Shown in pieces: positions 6,939 to 15,690 of a stretch of DNA of 64,000 nucleotides. How positions within the stretch are numbered: the stretch's first letter is position 1; each line of letters starts with the position of its first letter. The notes beneath the pieces were generated by a model. It saw only the letters and a list, made by a program, of their open reading frames with translations. It did no database searches and was not told the origin of the DNA. Source of the DNA: Pseudocoprococcus catus (GTDB lineage: Bacteria > Bacillota > Clostridia > Lachnospirales > Lachnospiraceae); contig NZ_LR698973.1 in NCBI RefSeq assembly GCF_902381825.1, positions 155,698 through 219,697 of the forward strand, written 5' to 3'. Made by a program: the position numbers and the translations under genes.

Positions 6939-9869
6939 ATGGATATTAGAGAGCTAATTAAAATAATAAACCAAAATGAAGAAGCAAAGCAATTTTGGAA
7001 AAAATTTTTAAACAAAGATATACTGGATGAATTGTTAAAGTATCCTGAGCTTTTGAGCATGCAGGATGTGAAACGTGCAAAGATAGCAAAAGAAGAAAAA
7101 GAGTTTTTTCTTAAATGCATATTCAGTGTAAGTACAGAAAATGGCATTAAATTTGAAAAAGAAGAACGAGTTTTTGATAGTTTTTATGAGAAGTTGGGCC
7201 AATATATCAAAATTGTTTTGAAACAAAAGCTGATTGCTTCACTAACAGAAAATATGATAGACAGTCTGGTAAAACAGATAGTTCAAAGAGTTTTTTGGAT
7301 TCCCTTCAGATGTTTGATAGCAGATATGCATGAGAAAAAAGATGCTGGGCAATTAAATGGTCATTCAAGTGCAGAAGAATATGATGATTATGTAAGTAAG
7401 TACTTACTGAATGAGAGAGAATGCGGAGAATTTCTAAAAAAGTATCCGGTTATGACGGATTTATTGATTCGTAAAATCGGAGATTATATTAATTATGTGA
7501 ATGAAATATTTCATCATTTTTATCAGGACAGAGAAACAATCAGCAAAGAATTTCATATTGAGCAAAACGCTATGAAAATCACAAAAATATCTTTTAATCA
7601 GGATGAAGAACATTTCCCGGAGAGAATGGTGGCACGGGTTAGATTAAAAGGTGGACAGAAAATTTATTATAAACCCCATTCTTTATTATTGACAGAACGG
7701 TACCAGAAAATAGAAAACTGGTTATGGGAGAAGATGGGACTAGAGGAATCAAGACATTTGGTGGTGTCGGGTGATGATTATGGCTGGGAACAGGAAGTAA
7801 CTGAAGCTGCATGTAAGTGTACAAAGGAAATTAAGGAATTTTATTATCGGTGTGGTGCGGAATGCTGTCTTACTTATGTACTTGGAATGACAGATATTCA
7901 TATGGATAATGTCATAGCACACGGAAAGTATCCGGTTATTATTGATACAGAGTTTATGTTTGATCGCCGAATTGAGGCTGGTATACAAGGAAAAAATCTG
8001 CAGCAGAATTTGATGGATACAGTGATACATACGGGATTTGTGCCGAATGGAATGGGAACACTGCATATAAATGTTTCTGTTTTGAATACATGTGATGAAC
8101 AGAGATTGTCTGTAAAAATGCCTATGGTCATTAATAAAGGTACGTCCGAGATGAATATTTCCTATCACTATCCAAAATTATCACATAAAAAGAATATGCC
8201 AATATATGAGGGGAAATATATAAGTTTTGAAAATTATATGAATGAATTTATAAGTGGTTTCAGAAGAGCATATGACTGTATTAAAGCGGATCCAGAAGTA
8301 TTGGTGGGGATGTGTCAACCAATAATGAAGAAGAGCGTAAGATATCTTTTTAGAAATACACAGGAATATTATATGTACATTACCAGTTTCAACTTTCCGG
8401 AGTTGATGAGGAATCAGGCAAAAAGACAGTTATCCTTATGGCATATGAACAGAGGGCTTCATTGTAATGAAACGTATCGGGTGAAAATTCTTACTTACGA
8501 GATGCAATGTGTCTATGATGGAATTGTTCCGATTTTTTACGCAGACGGTAAAAATCTGTTGATGGGGGATGACGAATATATAGAAAATTATTTTCAAAGA
8601 GATAATGAACAGCAGCTGAAATTAAGAGTGGAAAAGTTATCAGATTGGGATAAGGATTTTCAGACGAAAGTCATTCAAAGTGCTTTACTGATGTATGACA
8701 AAAAGAAAGAAAACTGGAACGGGCAACTGGGACAGCCGCAGTCGAAAATAGGAGAGTTGACAGCTGAAAGAATTGCAAAGTGGGTGTTCAATGCTGCTGT
8801 TTTAACAGGAGACAAAATGGAATGGACCAGTGTCATTTATGGTAAAGATGGATGGACAAAAGCTGGAAAAGCAGATATTTATTTATACAATGGTTTAAGC
8901 GGCATATTTCTTTTCTTTGAGGCAATGTGGCAGAAAAAACATGAAAACTTTTATCACTCAGTGGTTGAACAATTGAAAAAACAGCTATGTGAACATACAG
9001 ATATTTTAATACAGAATGGCAGCAACCATCAAAGTGATAGAATGGGATTATTTGACGGTGAAGCATCCGTTGCCTTTACATATTGGATAATGTATAAGCT
9101 TACGGCAGAAGAAAGCTATATAGTTTACGCTAAGAAACAGTGTCAGTTTGTTTTGGACAATGATTATCAGGTAACCAGTGATGATTTAATACAGGGAAGA
9201 GCAGGAATCATTATTTTGCTATTGCTTATGTATAAGACAACACAGGATAAGATGTATCTTGATATTGCTCAGAAAGTAGGCACAAATTTAGTAGAGAGTA
9301 TTCAATCGAAGAACTGTCTTGCAGGTATGGCACATGGATACAGCGGGATGGCAGTGGCAATGGCTTTATTGGGAAGATATACAGGAGAAGGAAATTATAA
9401 AGAAATTGTGTTGGAGTTATGTCGAAAGGAAGACCAGTTGTTTGATTGTTCAATGAATAATTGGCTTGATATTCGAGAAGGAAGGGAACATCCTAGAAAT
9501 ACTGTTGCATGGTGTCATGGAAGTGCAGGAATACTCTTAGCACGTGCATTGATTCATAAGATAAGTGGTTTAACAATGGATCAGCTTTTTAAGGATATTC
9601 CATTGAATCAGGTGATAGATCAAATGTGCCAGACAGAAAAAACAGATTGGTGTTTATGTCATGGACAGGCCGGTCTGTTGATAGTAGAAAGATATATTCG
9701 TCATGTCTTTGGTTATGAAGAAGAAAAATGGTATGAGAATGCGGCAAAGTATTTAGATAAACGTCTATCAATTGAGGATGTTTTGAACTATGGCATAATG
9801 CAGGGATTAGCTGGAATAGGAATTTTCCTGTTATTTTGGGAGTGGGAAAGAGATAAAGACACAAAATAG
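6939..9869 (+). CDS. lanM: LanM, class II lanthipeptide synthetase
   Basis: Protein of 976 residues, normal for LanM. The N-terminal dehydratase (DUF4135, kinase-like) has KIYYKPHS (~244), MTDIHMDNV (~317) and IIDTEFMF (~334), which phosphorylate and eliminate Ser/Thr. The C-terminal LanC-like cyclase has AHGYSGMA (~804) and zinc ligands in WCHGSAG (~858) and LCHGQAG (~906), which join Cys to the dehydrated residues. All key residues are present. ATG 6939 is chosen over ATG 6924 because GAGGA lies 8 bases before it. It belongs to the operon with kinase and precursor; no LanT or LanP is nearby. Base composition is A/T-rich, suggesting transfer. Confidence 0.95.
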   Translation: MDIRELIKIINQNEEAKQFWKKFLNKDILDELLKYPELLSMQDVKRAKIAKEEKEFFLKCIFSVSTENGIKFEKEERVFDSFYEKLGQYIKIVLKQKLIASLTENMIDSLVKQIVQRVFWIPFRCLIADMHEKKDAGQLNGHSSAEEYDDYVSKYLLNERECGEFLKKYPVMTDLLIRKIGDYINYVNEIFHHFYQDRETISKEFHIEQNAMKITKISFNQDEEHFPERMVARVRLKGGQKIYYKPHSLLLTERYQKIENWLWEKMGLEESRHLVVSGDDYGWEQEVTEAACKCTKEIKEFYYRCGAECCLTYVLGMTDIHMDNVIAHGKYPVIIDTEFMFDRRIEAGIQGKNLQQNLMDTVIHTGFVPNGMGTLHINVSVLNTCDEQRLSVKMPMVINKGTSEMNISYHYPKLSHKKNMPIYEGKYISFENYMNEFISGFRRAYDCIKADPEVLVGMCQPIMKKSVRYLFRNTQEYYMYITSFNFPELMRNQAKRQLSLWHMNRGLHCNETYRVKILTYEMQCVYDGIVPIFYADGKNLLMGDDEYIENYFQRDNEQQLKLRVEKLSDWDKDFQTKVIQSALLMYDKKKENWNGQLGQPQSKIGELTAERIAKWVFNAAVLTGDKMEWTSVIYGKDGWTKAGKADIYLYNGLSGIFLFFEAMWQKKHENFYHSVVEQLKKQLCEHTDILIQNGSNHQSDRMGLFDGEASVAFTYWIMYKLTAEESYIVYAKKQCQFVLDNDYQVTSDDLIQGRAGIIILLLLMYKTTQDKMYLDIAQKVGTNLVESIQSKNCLAGMAHGYSGMAVAMALLGRYTGEGNYKEIVLELCRKEDQLFDCSMNNWLDIREGREHPRNTVAWCHGSAGILLARALIHKISGLTMDQLFKDIPLNQVIDQMCQTEKTDWCLCHGQAGLLIVERYIRHVFGYEEEKWYENAAKYLDKRLSIEDVLNYGIMQGLAGIGIFLLFWEWERDKDTK

Positions 9870-9980
9870 GGAGATAAGGTAATTCGCCTCATAGATGATT
9901 AATAATGTGATATGATTCGTATACAACACAAGTAAACCACTATCCACAAAAAGATTGGAGGAACATTATGAAAAAGAAAA
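9832..9980 (+). repeat. 150-bp direct repeat, copy 1 (lanM 3' end to small peptide start)
   Basis: This stretch holds the last 12 codons of lanM, the intergenic leader, the ribosome site GGAGGAAC and the first codons of a small peptide gene. It recurs almost unchanged at 11571-11720. Only a handful of substitutions and a one-base length difference in an A-run separate the copies. Confidence 0.9.
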
Positions 9981-10084
9981 GTAAATTAATGGCAGCAGTA
10001 TTTGCACTTATTTTAGGTGTGTCAACAGTTATGCCGGGAATGCAGGCACAGGCATCGGATATGAATCGTTTTCCAGTTATTTAA
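9968..10084 (+). CDS. Tiny Sec-type secreted peptide (38 residues)
   Basis: ATG 9968 with ribosome site TGGAGG opens a 38-residue frame. It has a textbook signal peptide: MKKKSK, a hydrophobic core AAVFALILGVSTVMPG and cleavage site MQAQA. The predicted mature part is only SDMNRFPVI. It lies between lanM and a lipoprotein gene and shares a duplicated leader with 11571-11720. The +2 frame continues with SSYLSSGSWE after MNRF, so this may be a frameshifted remnant of a longer secreted bacteriocin-like protein. As it stands it could release a nine-residue peptide. No family was recognised. Confidence 0.55.
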   Translation: MKKKSKLMAAVFALILGVSTVMPGMQAQASDMNRFPVI

Positions 10085-10115
10085 GTAGTGGTAGTTGGGA
10101 ATGAGGGGAAGAAAG

Positions 10116-11516
10116 ATGAACTTAACAAGATATGCATGCTTTGGAGTGTTGATGGTTTTGATATTGACAGGCTGTCAGGCAACACCTAATCAGGACGTCA
10201 TTGCTAATAAGAATGATCAGCAGGTGAATCAGAATGAATCAGGTACATCTATAGAAGAATCAAATAGTGTGGAGGAAAGTGCTGATGATGGGACTGTTGT
10301 GTCGGAAGCAATTTCTGAAACGTTTTCTTCTGATGATGGGAATGTGACAATTAGTGTGCAAACGGATGCAGTAAAAGTACATAGTGTACCGATTGTACAG
10401 GCAGAGGCGAAAGATATTTCGGTGGATGATGTGAAGCGATGGGCAAAGGCTTTTTATGGAACAGAAGATGTTTATGAAGCCACAAAGCAAATGACAAAGT
10501 CAGAAATTGAGGAGGCTATTCTCTGGCGTCAGCAGAAGATAAATGATAGAGAAAGTTTAATAGAAGAAGGATATAGTGAAGCTGATGCGGATACGATGAT
10601 TGAATATTACAAAGAGCAAATTGAGAGTTTAAAAGCAAGTTATCAAAAAGCACCGGATGATGATGAACGAAAAAAAACGGATTGGGCATTTCATCCTTTA
10701 TCTTATTATGATGATGATTCAATGGAAAATAATGGAGATACAAGTAATACAGATAAGACACAGACATTAAAAGTGCAGGGGGAGAGTGACGGTCAAAAAG
10801 CTTATGTCAGTGCCAGCAATAGAGAAACGGCGGACTATCAATTGCATTCTTTGATGTTTTACTGGAATGATGAAGAAGAGGGTTGGATGGCAGGTGGCAG
10901 TTCTTCTGTGAATCAGGAAGAAGCGATTCGAATTACAGATGAGAAGCTGAAGGCGTTAGTAGATGGAAAATGGAAGGTGAATACAGTCTGGTCTAACGGT
11001 AATCAGTGGCATATTCAATATGTTCCGGTTATAAACGAATTGCCGTGTCTTTATAGTGATATTAATTACACTTCAGACGATGCTTATGCTGCAAACTTAG
11101 AGTATGAACAGATAGACTTTACACTTACAGATGACAAAATTGTAGCTGTGGAGTGGGAATCTCCAATGAAAATAACCTCAACAGATAGTCAGCCTGCAGA
11201 AATACTGCCATTTGATGATATTTATACAGCCTTTAAAAATTATATGCAGGTGAAATGTACCTTAAATTCATTGGGATTGGCATCGGAGGATGAAACAGAA
11301 GGTACAGAGCAGGCCTTTGCCAATGTGAATGATATCAGCCAGATGTACTGCCGTGTGAAAGTTAAAAATGCAGAGAATACATTTCAATATGTACCGGTTT
11401 ATGTTTTCAGCGGCTATGTCAGCCAGGGGGACTACAAAGAGGATGATTGGGTGAATCATTTTTGCGTGGTAAATGCCACGGATGGCACAATTATTAATAC
11501 CTGGTTAGGATATTAA
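10116..11516 (+). CDS. Lipoprotein, tandem paralogue 1 (DUF6034-like)
   Basis: Protein of 466 residues. A short signal peptide ends in the lipobox LTGC, so the mature N-terminus is a lipidated Cys followed by QATPNQDV. An acidic Ser/Asn-rich linker follows, then a large extracytoplasmic domain ending TDGTIINTWLGY. The opening after the lipobox resembles lipoproteins annotated DUF6034 in Lachnospiraceae; that name is from memory and unsure. ATG 10116 follows GAGGGGAAGAAAG; an in-frame TTG 10095 is less likely. It lies 31 bases after the tiny peptide gene, so they may be co-transcribed. Function unknown. Confidence 0.8.
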   Translation: MNLTRYACFGVLMVLILTGCQATPNQDVIANKNDQQVNQNESGTSIEESNSVEESADDGTVVSEAISETFSSDDGNVTISVQTDAVKVHSVPIVQAEAKDISVDDVKRWAKAFYGTEDVYEATKQMTKSEIEEAILWRQQKINDRESLIEEGYSEADADTMIEYYKEQIESLKASYQKAPDDDERKKTDWAFHPLSYYDDDSMENNGDTSNTDKTQTLKVQGESDGQKAYVSASNRETADYQLHSLMFYWNDEEEGWMAGGSSSVNQEEAIRITDEKLKALVDGKWKVNTVWSNGNQWHIQYVPVINELPCLYSDINYTSDDAYAANLEYEQIDFTLTDDKIVAVEWESPMKITSTDSQPAEILPFDDIYTAFKNYMQVKCTLNSLGLASEDETEGTEQAFANVNDISQMYCRVKVKNAENTFQYVPVYVFSGYVSQGDYKEDDWVNHFCVVNATDGTIINTWLGY

Positions 11517-11570
11517 TTGCAGAGGAGGGGAGCCGCCACACATGGGGTTAGCGGAATAATAATTTTTTTC

Positions 11571-11720
11571 TATTTTGGGAGTGGGAAAGAGATAAAGACA
11601 CAAAATTGGGAGATAAGGTAATATGTCTCATAGATGGTTAATAATGTGATATGATTCGTATACAACACAAGTAAACCACTATCCACAAAAAAGATTGGAG
11701 GAACATTATGAAAAAGAAAA
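11571..11720 (+). repeat. 150-bp direct repeat, copy 2
   Basis: Near-identical copy of 9832-9980. It begins with the last ~35 bases of the lanM coding sequence (stop codon mutated from TAG to TTG), then the same leader and ribosome site, and ends in the start of the small peptide gene. It shows that a segment running from the lanM end through the peptide gene was duplicated. Confidence 0.9.
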
Positions 11721-11847
11721 ACATGCAACTTATTATAATTCTGGTAATTCTTTAGCTTATTGTCCGTCAAAGGATCTGTGGCGTGGATATTATGAAGGCT
11801 CCGGAAGTATATCTAGCATCAAACTTGGATGGCATGATATCGGATAA
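11708..11847 (+). pseudogene. Broken second copy of the small secreted peptide gene
   Basis: ATG 11708 keeps MKKKN, but the frame stops after 15 codons and the signal peptide is gone. A different frame, 11722-11847, encodes a protein-like C-terminus of 41 residues beginning HATYYNSGNSLAYCPSKD and ending KLGWHDIG before TAA. The most economical reading is a deletion that joined the start of a secreted protein gene to its C-terminal part with loss of frame. Copy 1 upstream keeps the signal peptide but lacks this C-terminus. The Tyr/Gly/Ser-rich tail resembles a secreted bacteriocin-like protein in composition only. Confidence 0.5.
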
Positions 11848-11875
11848 TTTTGCCGGATATATTTGGAGTATAAAA

Positions 11876-13255
11876 ATGAAAGCACGAAATTATATAGGTT
11901 TAATGATATTGACATCGTTGTTATTATCTGGCTGTCAAGCCACACCGGCTCAGGATATTGTTGCCAACAAGAATGATCATCAGACGGAACAATCGAAAGC
12001 GGAATCAGTTGTAGATTCAACGGAAGTTGCAGACGATGAAAAGATTGTTTCAGAAGGATATTCTGAATCCTTTGCTTCTGATAGCGGTGATGTGATAATC
12101 AACATTCAGGTTGGACAGGTGAAAGTGCGGCCTATACCAGTTATGCAGGCGGAAGCGCAGGATATTTCGGTGGACGATGTGAAGCAATGGTCCAAGGCCT
12201 TCTTTGGTACAGAAGATGTATATGAGGGAAACAGTCAGATGACGAAGTCAGAAATTTAGGAAGAAATTCTTTTACGTCAGCAGTGGATCAATGATAGAGA
12301 TCGATTAATCACAGAAGAGGGATATACAGAAGAAGCGGCAGATGCAGTGATTCAGTCTTATCAGGAGGAAATAGATAATCTCAAAGCCAATTATGAAAGT
12401 GCACCTGAAGATGATGATAGACAAAAGACAGACTGGACATTCCATCCTGCTTCCTATTATATGAAAACGGCTGAAGACGGTGAAGATGAAGATTGGGGCA
12501 ATCTGGATAAAACAGACAAGTTAAAGGTCATCGGTGATTGTGACGGCAAGATGGCTTATGTGAGTGCCAGCAACAGATCAACACCGGATTATCAACTGCA
12601 CAGCATTATGTTTTACTGGGATGATGAACAAGCAGGTTGGGAGAACAATGGAAAATCATCTATCAGCCAGGAGGAGGCTGTGAAGCTGACAAATCAGAAA
12701 CTAAAGGAATTGACAGATGGTGAATGGACGGTGAATGCTGTCTGGTCAATAGGCAATCAATGGCGTATCCAGTATGTTCCGAGTATTGATCAGATACCTT
12801 GTGTTTACAGTACCATTGATTATACTGCGGATGATACTTATGCATCGAATCTGGATTATGAGCAGATTGATTTTTCAGTGACGGATGATCAAATTGTATC
12901 TGCGGAATGGGATACACCGATGAAGGTGACATCTGCAGACAGCCAGACGTCAGAACTGAAATCCTTTGCTGAACTATATGATGCCTTTAAAACATATATG
13001 AAAGTGAGCACCAGTGTCAGCTCATTGGGGTTGATGGAAGACGATTCCGAAGATGCAGCTGTGAATATCACGAAAATTCAGCAGATGTATTGCCGTGTAA
13101 AGGAGAAAAATACAGATAATACATATCAGTATGTACCGGTGTATGCATTTCTTGGGAAAATCAGTGTAAGCGGAACAGAAGATACAAATGACAGTATCTT
13201 CTGCTTAATTCATGCAATAGACGGCACGATCATTAATGCTGGTTTAGGGTATTGA
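11876..13255 (+). pseudogene. Lipoprotein paralogue 2, interrupted by an in-frame TAG
   Basis: The frame from ATG 11876 to 13255 (459 codons) encodes the same lipoprotein type as its neighbours: lipobox LSGC, then QATPAQD, and a C-terminus TDGTIINAGLGY-like (DGTIINAGLGY). It is broken once, by TAG at 12257-12259, where paralogue 1 has GAG (SEIEEA). The downstream half stays open and intact, so the nonsense change is recent or the product is made in two parts. ATG 12347 could restart translation but would give a protein without signal peptide. TTGGAG precedes ATG 11876. Confidence 0.8.
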
Positions 13256-13267
13256 TAATGTGAATTG

Positions 13268-13310
13268 AAAAACGATGTTAGCAGGAAATACCTGATTGGC
13301 ATCGTTTTTT
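13268..13310 (+). terminator. Rho-independent terminator after lipoprotein paralogue 2
   Basis: AAAAACGATG pairs with CATCGTTTTTT, with an inner CAGG/CCTG stem, and ends in a T-run. A TATAAT at 13363-13368 downstream may serve the next gene, but no good -35 is seen. Confidence 0.75.
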
Positions 13311-13440
13311 AGAATATTTTTCTAGGTTGTCAGATTTGCTTTCTTTTTTGCTAATACAAAGATATAATGATGCATTTTTTATGCCTGTGAATTTTATAAT
13401 ACAGTCAGAAAATGTTAAAGCAAGGCAGGAGGAAAGCACG

Positions 13441-14853
13441 ATGAAGATAAGAAAATATGCATGTATAGCCATCTCAGCGGCACTATTGATGACAGGCTGT
13501 CAGGCCACGCCGGATCAGGATATTGTGGCCAACAAGAATGATAATCAGGCCAGTCAGAATGAAACGAGCCAGTCCGTTGATGATACCATTGCCATTGACG
13601 AAAACGCAGATGGAAAGGTTGTATCTGAAGCAATTTCTGATTCCTTTGATTCCACGGAAGGTGATGTAACAATTAAGGTTCAGGCAGATCAGGTGAGAGC
13701 AAAGAATGTACCGGTTCTGCAGGCGGAGGCGCAGTCTGTATCTGCGGATGATGTGAAGCGGTGGTGTAATGTTTTCTTTGGCACAGAGGATGTCTATGAG
13801 TATCGGGATGAGATGACGAAATCGGATATCGAGAAAGCCATTCTCTGGCGTCAGCAGAAGATCAGTGACAGGGATGGTTTACTGGCAGAAGGGTACACGG
13901 AGGATGAGATAGATAGTACTATTGAGTTGTATCAGGAGGAGATTAATAATTTGAAATCAAATTATGATTCAGCACCAGAAAAATATGAAGGAACAAAGAC
14001 GGACTGGGAGTTTCATCCAGCATCCTACTGGATGAAAGACGAGACGAATGGTGATGAGGAGGACTGGAGTAAAGAGGACAAAACGGAATCTCTGGAGGTA
14101 AGAGGAGATTATGAAGGCAAAGGAGCACATATCAGTGCCAGCAATCGGCAGGATGCAGACTATCAGGTGCATGATATGTTTTTTGTACTGAATGATGAAG
14201 TGGATATCAATTACAATGCTGATCCTGTCATCAGCCGGGAGGAAGCCATTCAAATGACCAGTGAGAAGCTGAAGGCACTGACGGATAAGGAATGGCAGGT
14301 AGATTCAGTTGACAATAATGGCAATCAGTGGCGAATCAAATATGTGCCTGTCATCAATAACCTTCCGTGTCTTTTAACAGATCTATCCTATGACAGTACG
14401 GATGCCTATGCGGCAAATCTGATCTATGAAATGCTGGAGTTTGAAATAATAGATGGTCAGATTACATCTGTGGAATGGGATTCCCCAATGGAAATAACCT
14501 CAACCGATAGTCAGCCAGCAGAAATGTTGCCTTTTGATGATATTTATACAGCCTTTAAAAATTATATGCAGGTGAAATGTACCATGACATCACTTGGTAT
14601 GGCTTCAGATGATGAGATGGAGGATGAAACAACAACAGAGACAGAAAAGGTCTGTGCGAATGTGAATGATATTCGTCAGATGTATTGCCGTGTGAAGGTT
14701 AAAAATTCGGATCAGGCCTTTGAATATGTGCCGGTCTATGTTTTCAGCGGCTATGCAAGCCAGGGAGATTATAAAGAAGATGGGTGGGTCAACCATTTTT
14801 GTGTGGTAAATGCGACAGATGGCACAATTATCAATACCTGGTTAGGTTATTAA
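13441..14853 (+). CDS. Lipoprotein, tandem paralogue 3 (DUF6034-like)
   Basis: Protein of 470 residues with signal peptide and lipobox MTGC followed by QATPDQD, the same architecture as the gene at 10116. The C-terminal ~115 residues are much closer to paralogue 1 than to paralogue 2 (shared FDDIYTAFKNYMQVKCT and FSGY-SQGDYKED), even at DNA level, which suggests gene conversion. ATG 13441 has the ribosome site AGGAGGAAAG. The upstream ATG-less extension to 13327 is not supported. Role unknown; an immunity or sensing function beside the lanthipeptide genes is possible but not shown. Confidence 0.8.
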   Translation: MKIRKYACIAISAALLMTGCQATPDQDIVANKNDNQASQNETSQSVDDTIAIDENADGKVVSEAISDSFDSTEGDVTIKVQADQVRAKNVPVLQAEAQSVSADDVKRWCNVFFGTEDVYEYRDEMTKSDIEKAILWRQQKISDRDGLLAEGYTEDEIDSTIELYQEEINNLKSNYDSAPEKYEGTKTDWEFHPASYWMKDETNGDEEDWSKEDKTESLEVRGDYEGKGAHISASNRQDADYQVHDMFFVLNDEVDINYNADPVISREEAIQMTSEKLKALTDKEWQVDSVDNNGNQWRIKYVPVINNLPCLLTDLSYDSTDAYAANLIYEMLEFEIIDGQITSVEWDSPMEITSTDSQPAEMLPFDDIYTAFKNYMQVKCTMTSLGMASDDEMEDETTTETEKVCANVNDIRQMYCRVKVKNSDQAFEYVPVYVFSGYASQGDYKEDGWVNHFCVVNATDGTIINTWLGY

Positions 14854-14873
14854 AAGAAACAGATAGGAAGAAA

Positions 14874-15683
14874 ATGTTAGCATATGATAAAAAACAAATC
14901 GGCCGGATTCACCGGATTCTGATTCCGGCTGTGATTTTTACGGCGGCTGTGTTATTGGGAAGGATGGATACCATCATGGCAGACTTTGGTCAGTCAGAAC
15001 CCCTGGCAGCGGGAAAGGCCCTGAGCTTTGCCTTTGAATCCCTGACAACCGGCAATGCGCTGCTGGTGGCACCGGTGATCTGTGCTTTTCCATATGGAGC
15101 CGCCTGTATTGATGAGGTCAAATCCGGTATGTTCAAAAATGTCCTTTACAGGACGGATAAAGCAAGTTATATTCATTCGAAGGCAGCAGCATGCATGCTG
15201 TCCGGCGCAGTGACTCTGATGGGGGCTGCGCTTTTGGTGATTCTTGTAAGTGCGGTTTTGCTGATGCCATTGGAAACAGCTTCAGGGACTGCGAATGCGG
15301 CACAGGCAGCAGATATTGCAGATACTGCCGGTGCTGCCGGGGAGATTGCCCAGAGCTATGAGATTCAGCAGTTGATTGGATTGGTCTTCAGGTATGGCTG
15401 TTTTGGGGCGGTGTGGTCACTGGTGGGGATGCTGTTGTCACTGGGCACCTTCAATCGTCTGATGGCATGGATCGGACCATTTATTGTAGATTATTTGCTG
15501 GAAATCCTATATGAAAGATATTTTGATGGCTTGAAATTGTTCTATCCAAAGGAATGGCTGGTGATGAGCTGGAGCTGGCCTCTGAAGGACTGGGGAATCT
15601 GCCTGTGGCTGCTGCTTCTGGCAGGGATGATTTATCTGGTGGTAAGAAGAACAGGGATGAGGTGTCTGGAACGTGTGGTATAA
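14874..15683 (+). CDS. ABC-2-like membrane protein (permease candidate 1)
   Basis: Protein of 269 residues with about six hydrophobic segments. The first is near residues 15-32 (ILIPAVIFTAAVLLG) and the last near 235-255 (WGICLWLLLLAGMIYLVV). ATG 14874 with AGGAAG is chosen; the longer frame from 14784 lacks a ribosome site and overlaps the lipoprotein. It begins the block of two membrane proteins and two ATPases, the layout of LanEFG/BceAB-like or ABC-2 exporters. No sequence motif fixes the substrate. It lies 20 bases after lipoprotein 3 and is probably co-transcribed with it. Confidence 0.65.
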   Translation: MLAYDKKQIGRIHRILIPAVIFTAAVLLGRMDTIMADFGQSEPLAAGKALSFAFESLTTGNALLVAPVICAFPYGAACIDEVKSGMFKNVLYRTDKASYIHSKAAACMLSGAVTLMGAALLVILVSAVLLMPLETASGTANAAQAADIADTAGAAGEIAQSYEIQQLIGLVFRYGCFGAVWSLVGMLLSLGTFNRLMAWIGPFIVDYLLEILYERYFDGLKLFYPKEWLVMSWSWPLKDWGICLWLLLLAGMIYLVVRRTGMRCLERVV

Positions 15684-15690
15684 AGGAAAA

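Noticed and set aside
12257..12259. In-frame TAG in lipoprotein 2 as a recoded (for example pyrrolysine) codon
   Set aside because: The paralogue has GAG at the same place and no recoding signal or Pyl genes are seen; a point nonsense mutation is simpler.
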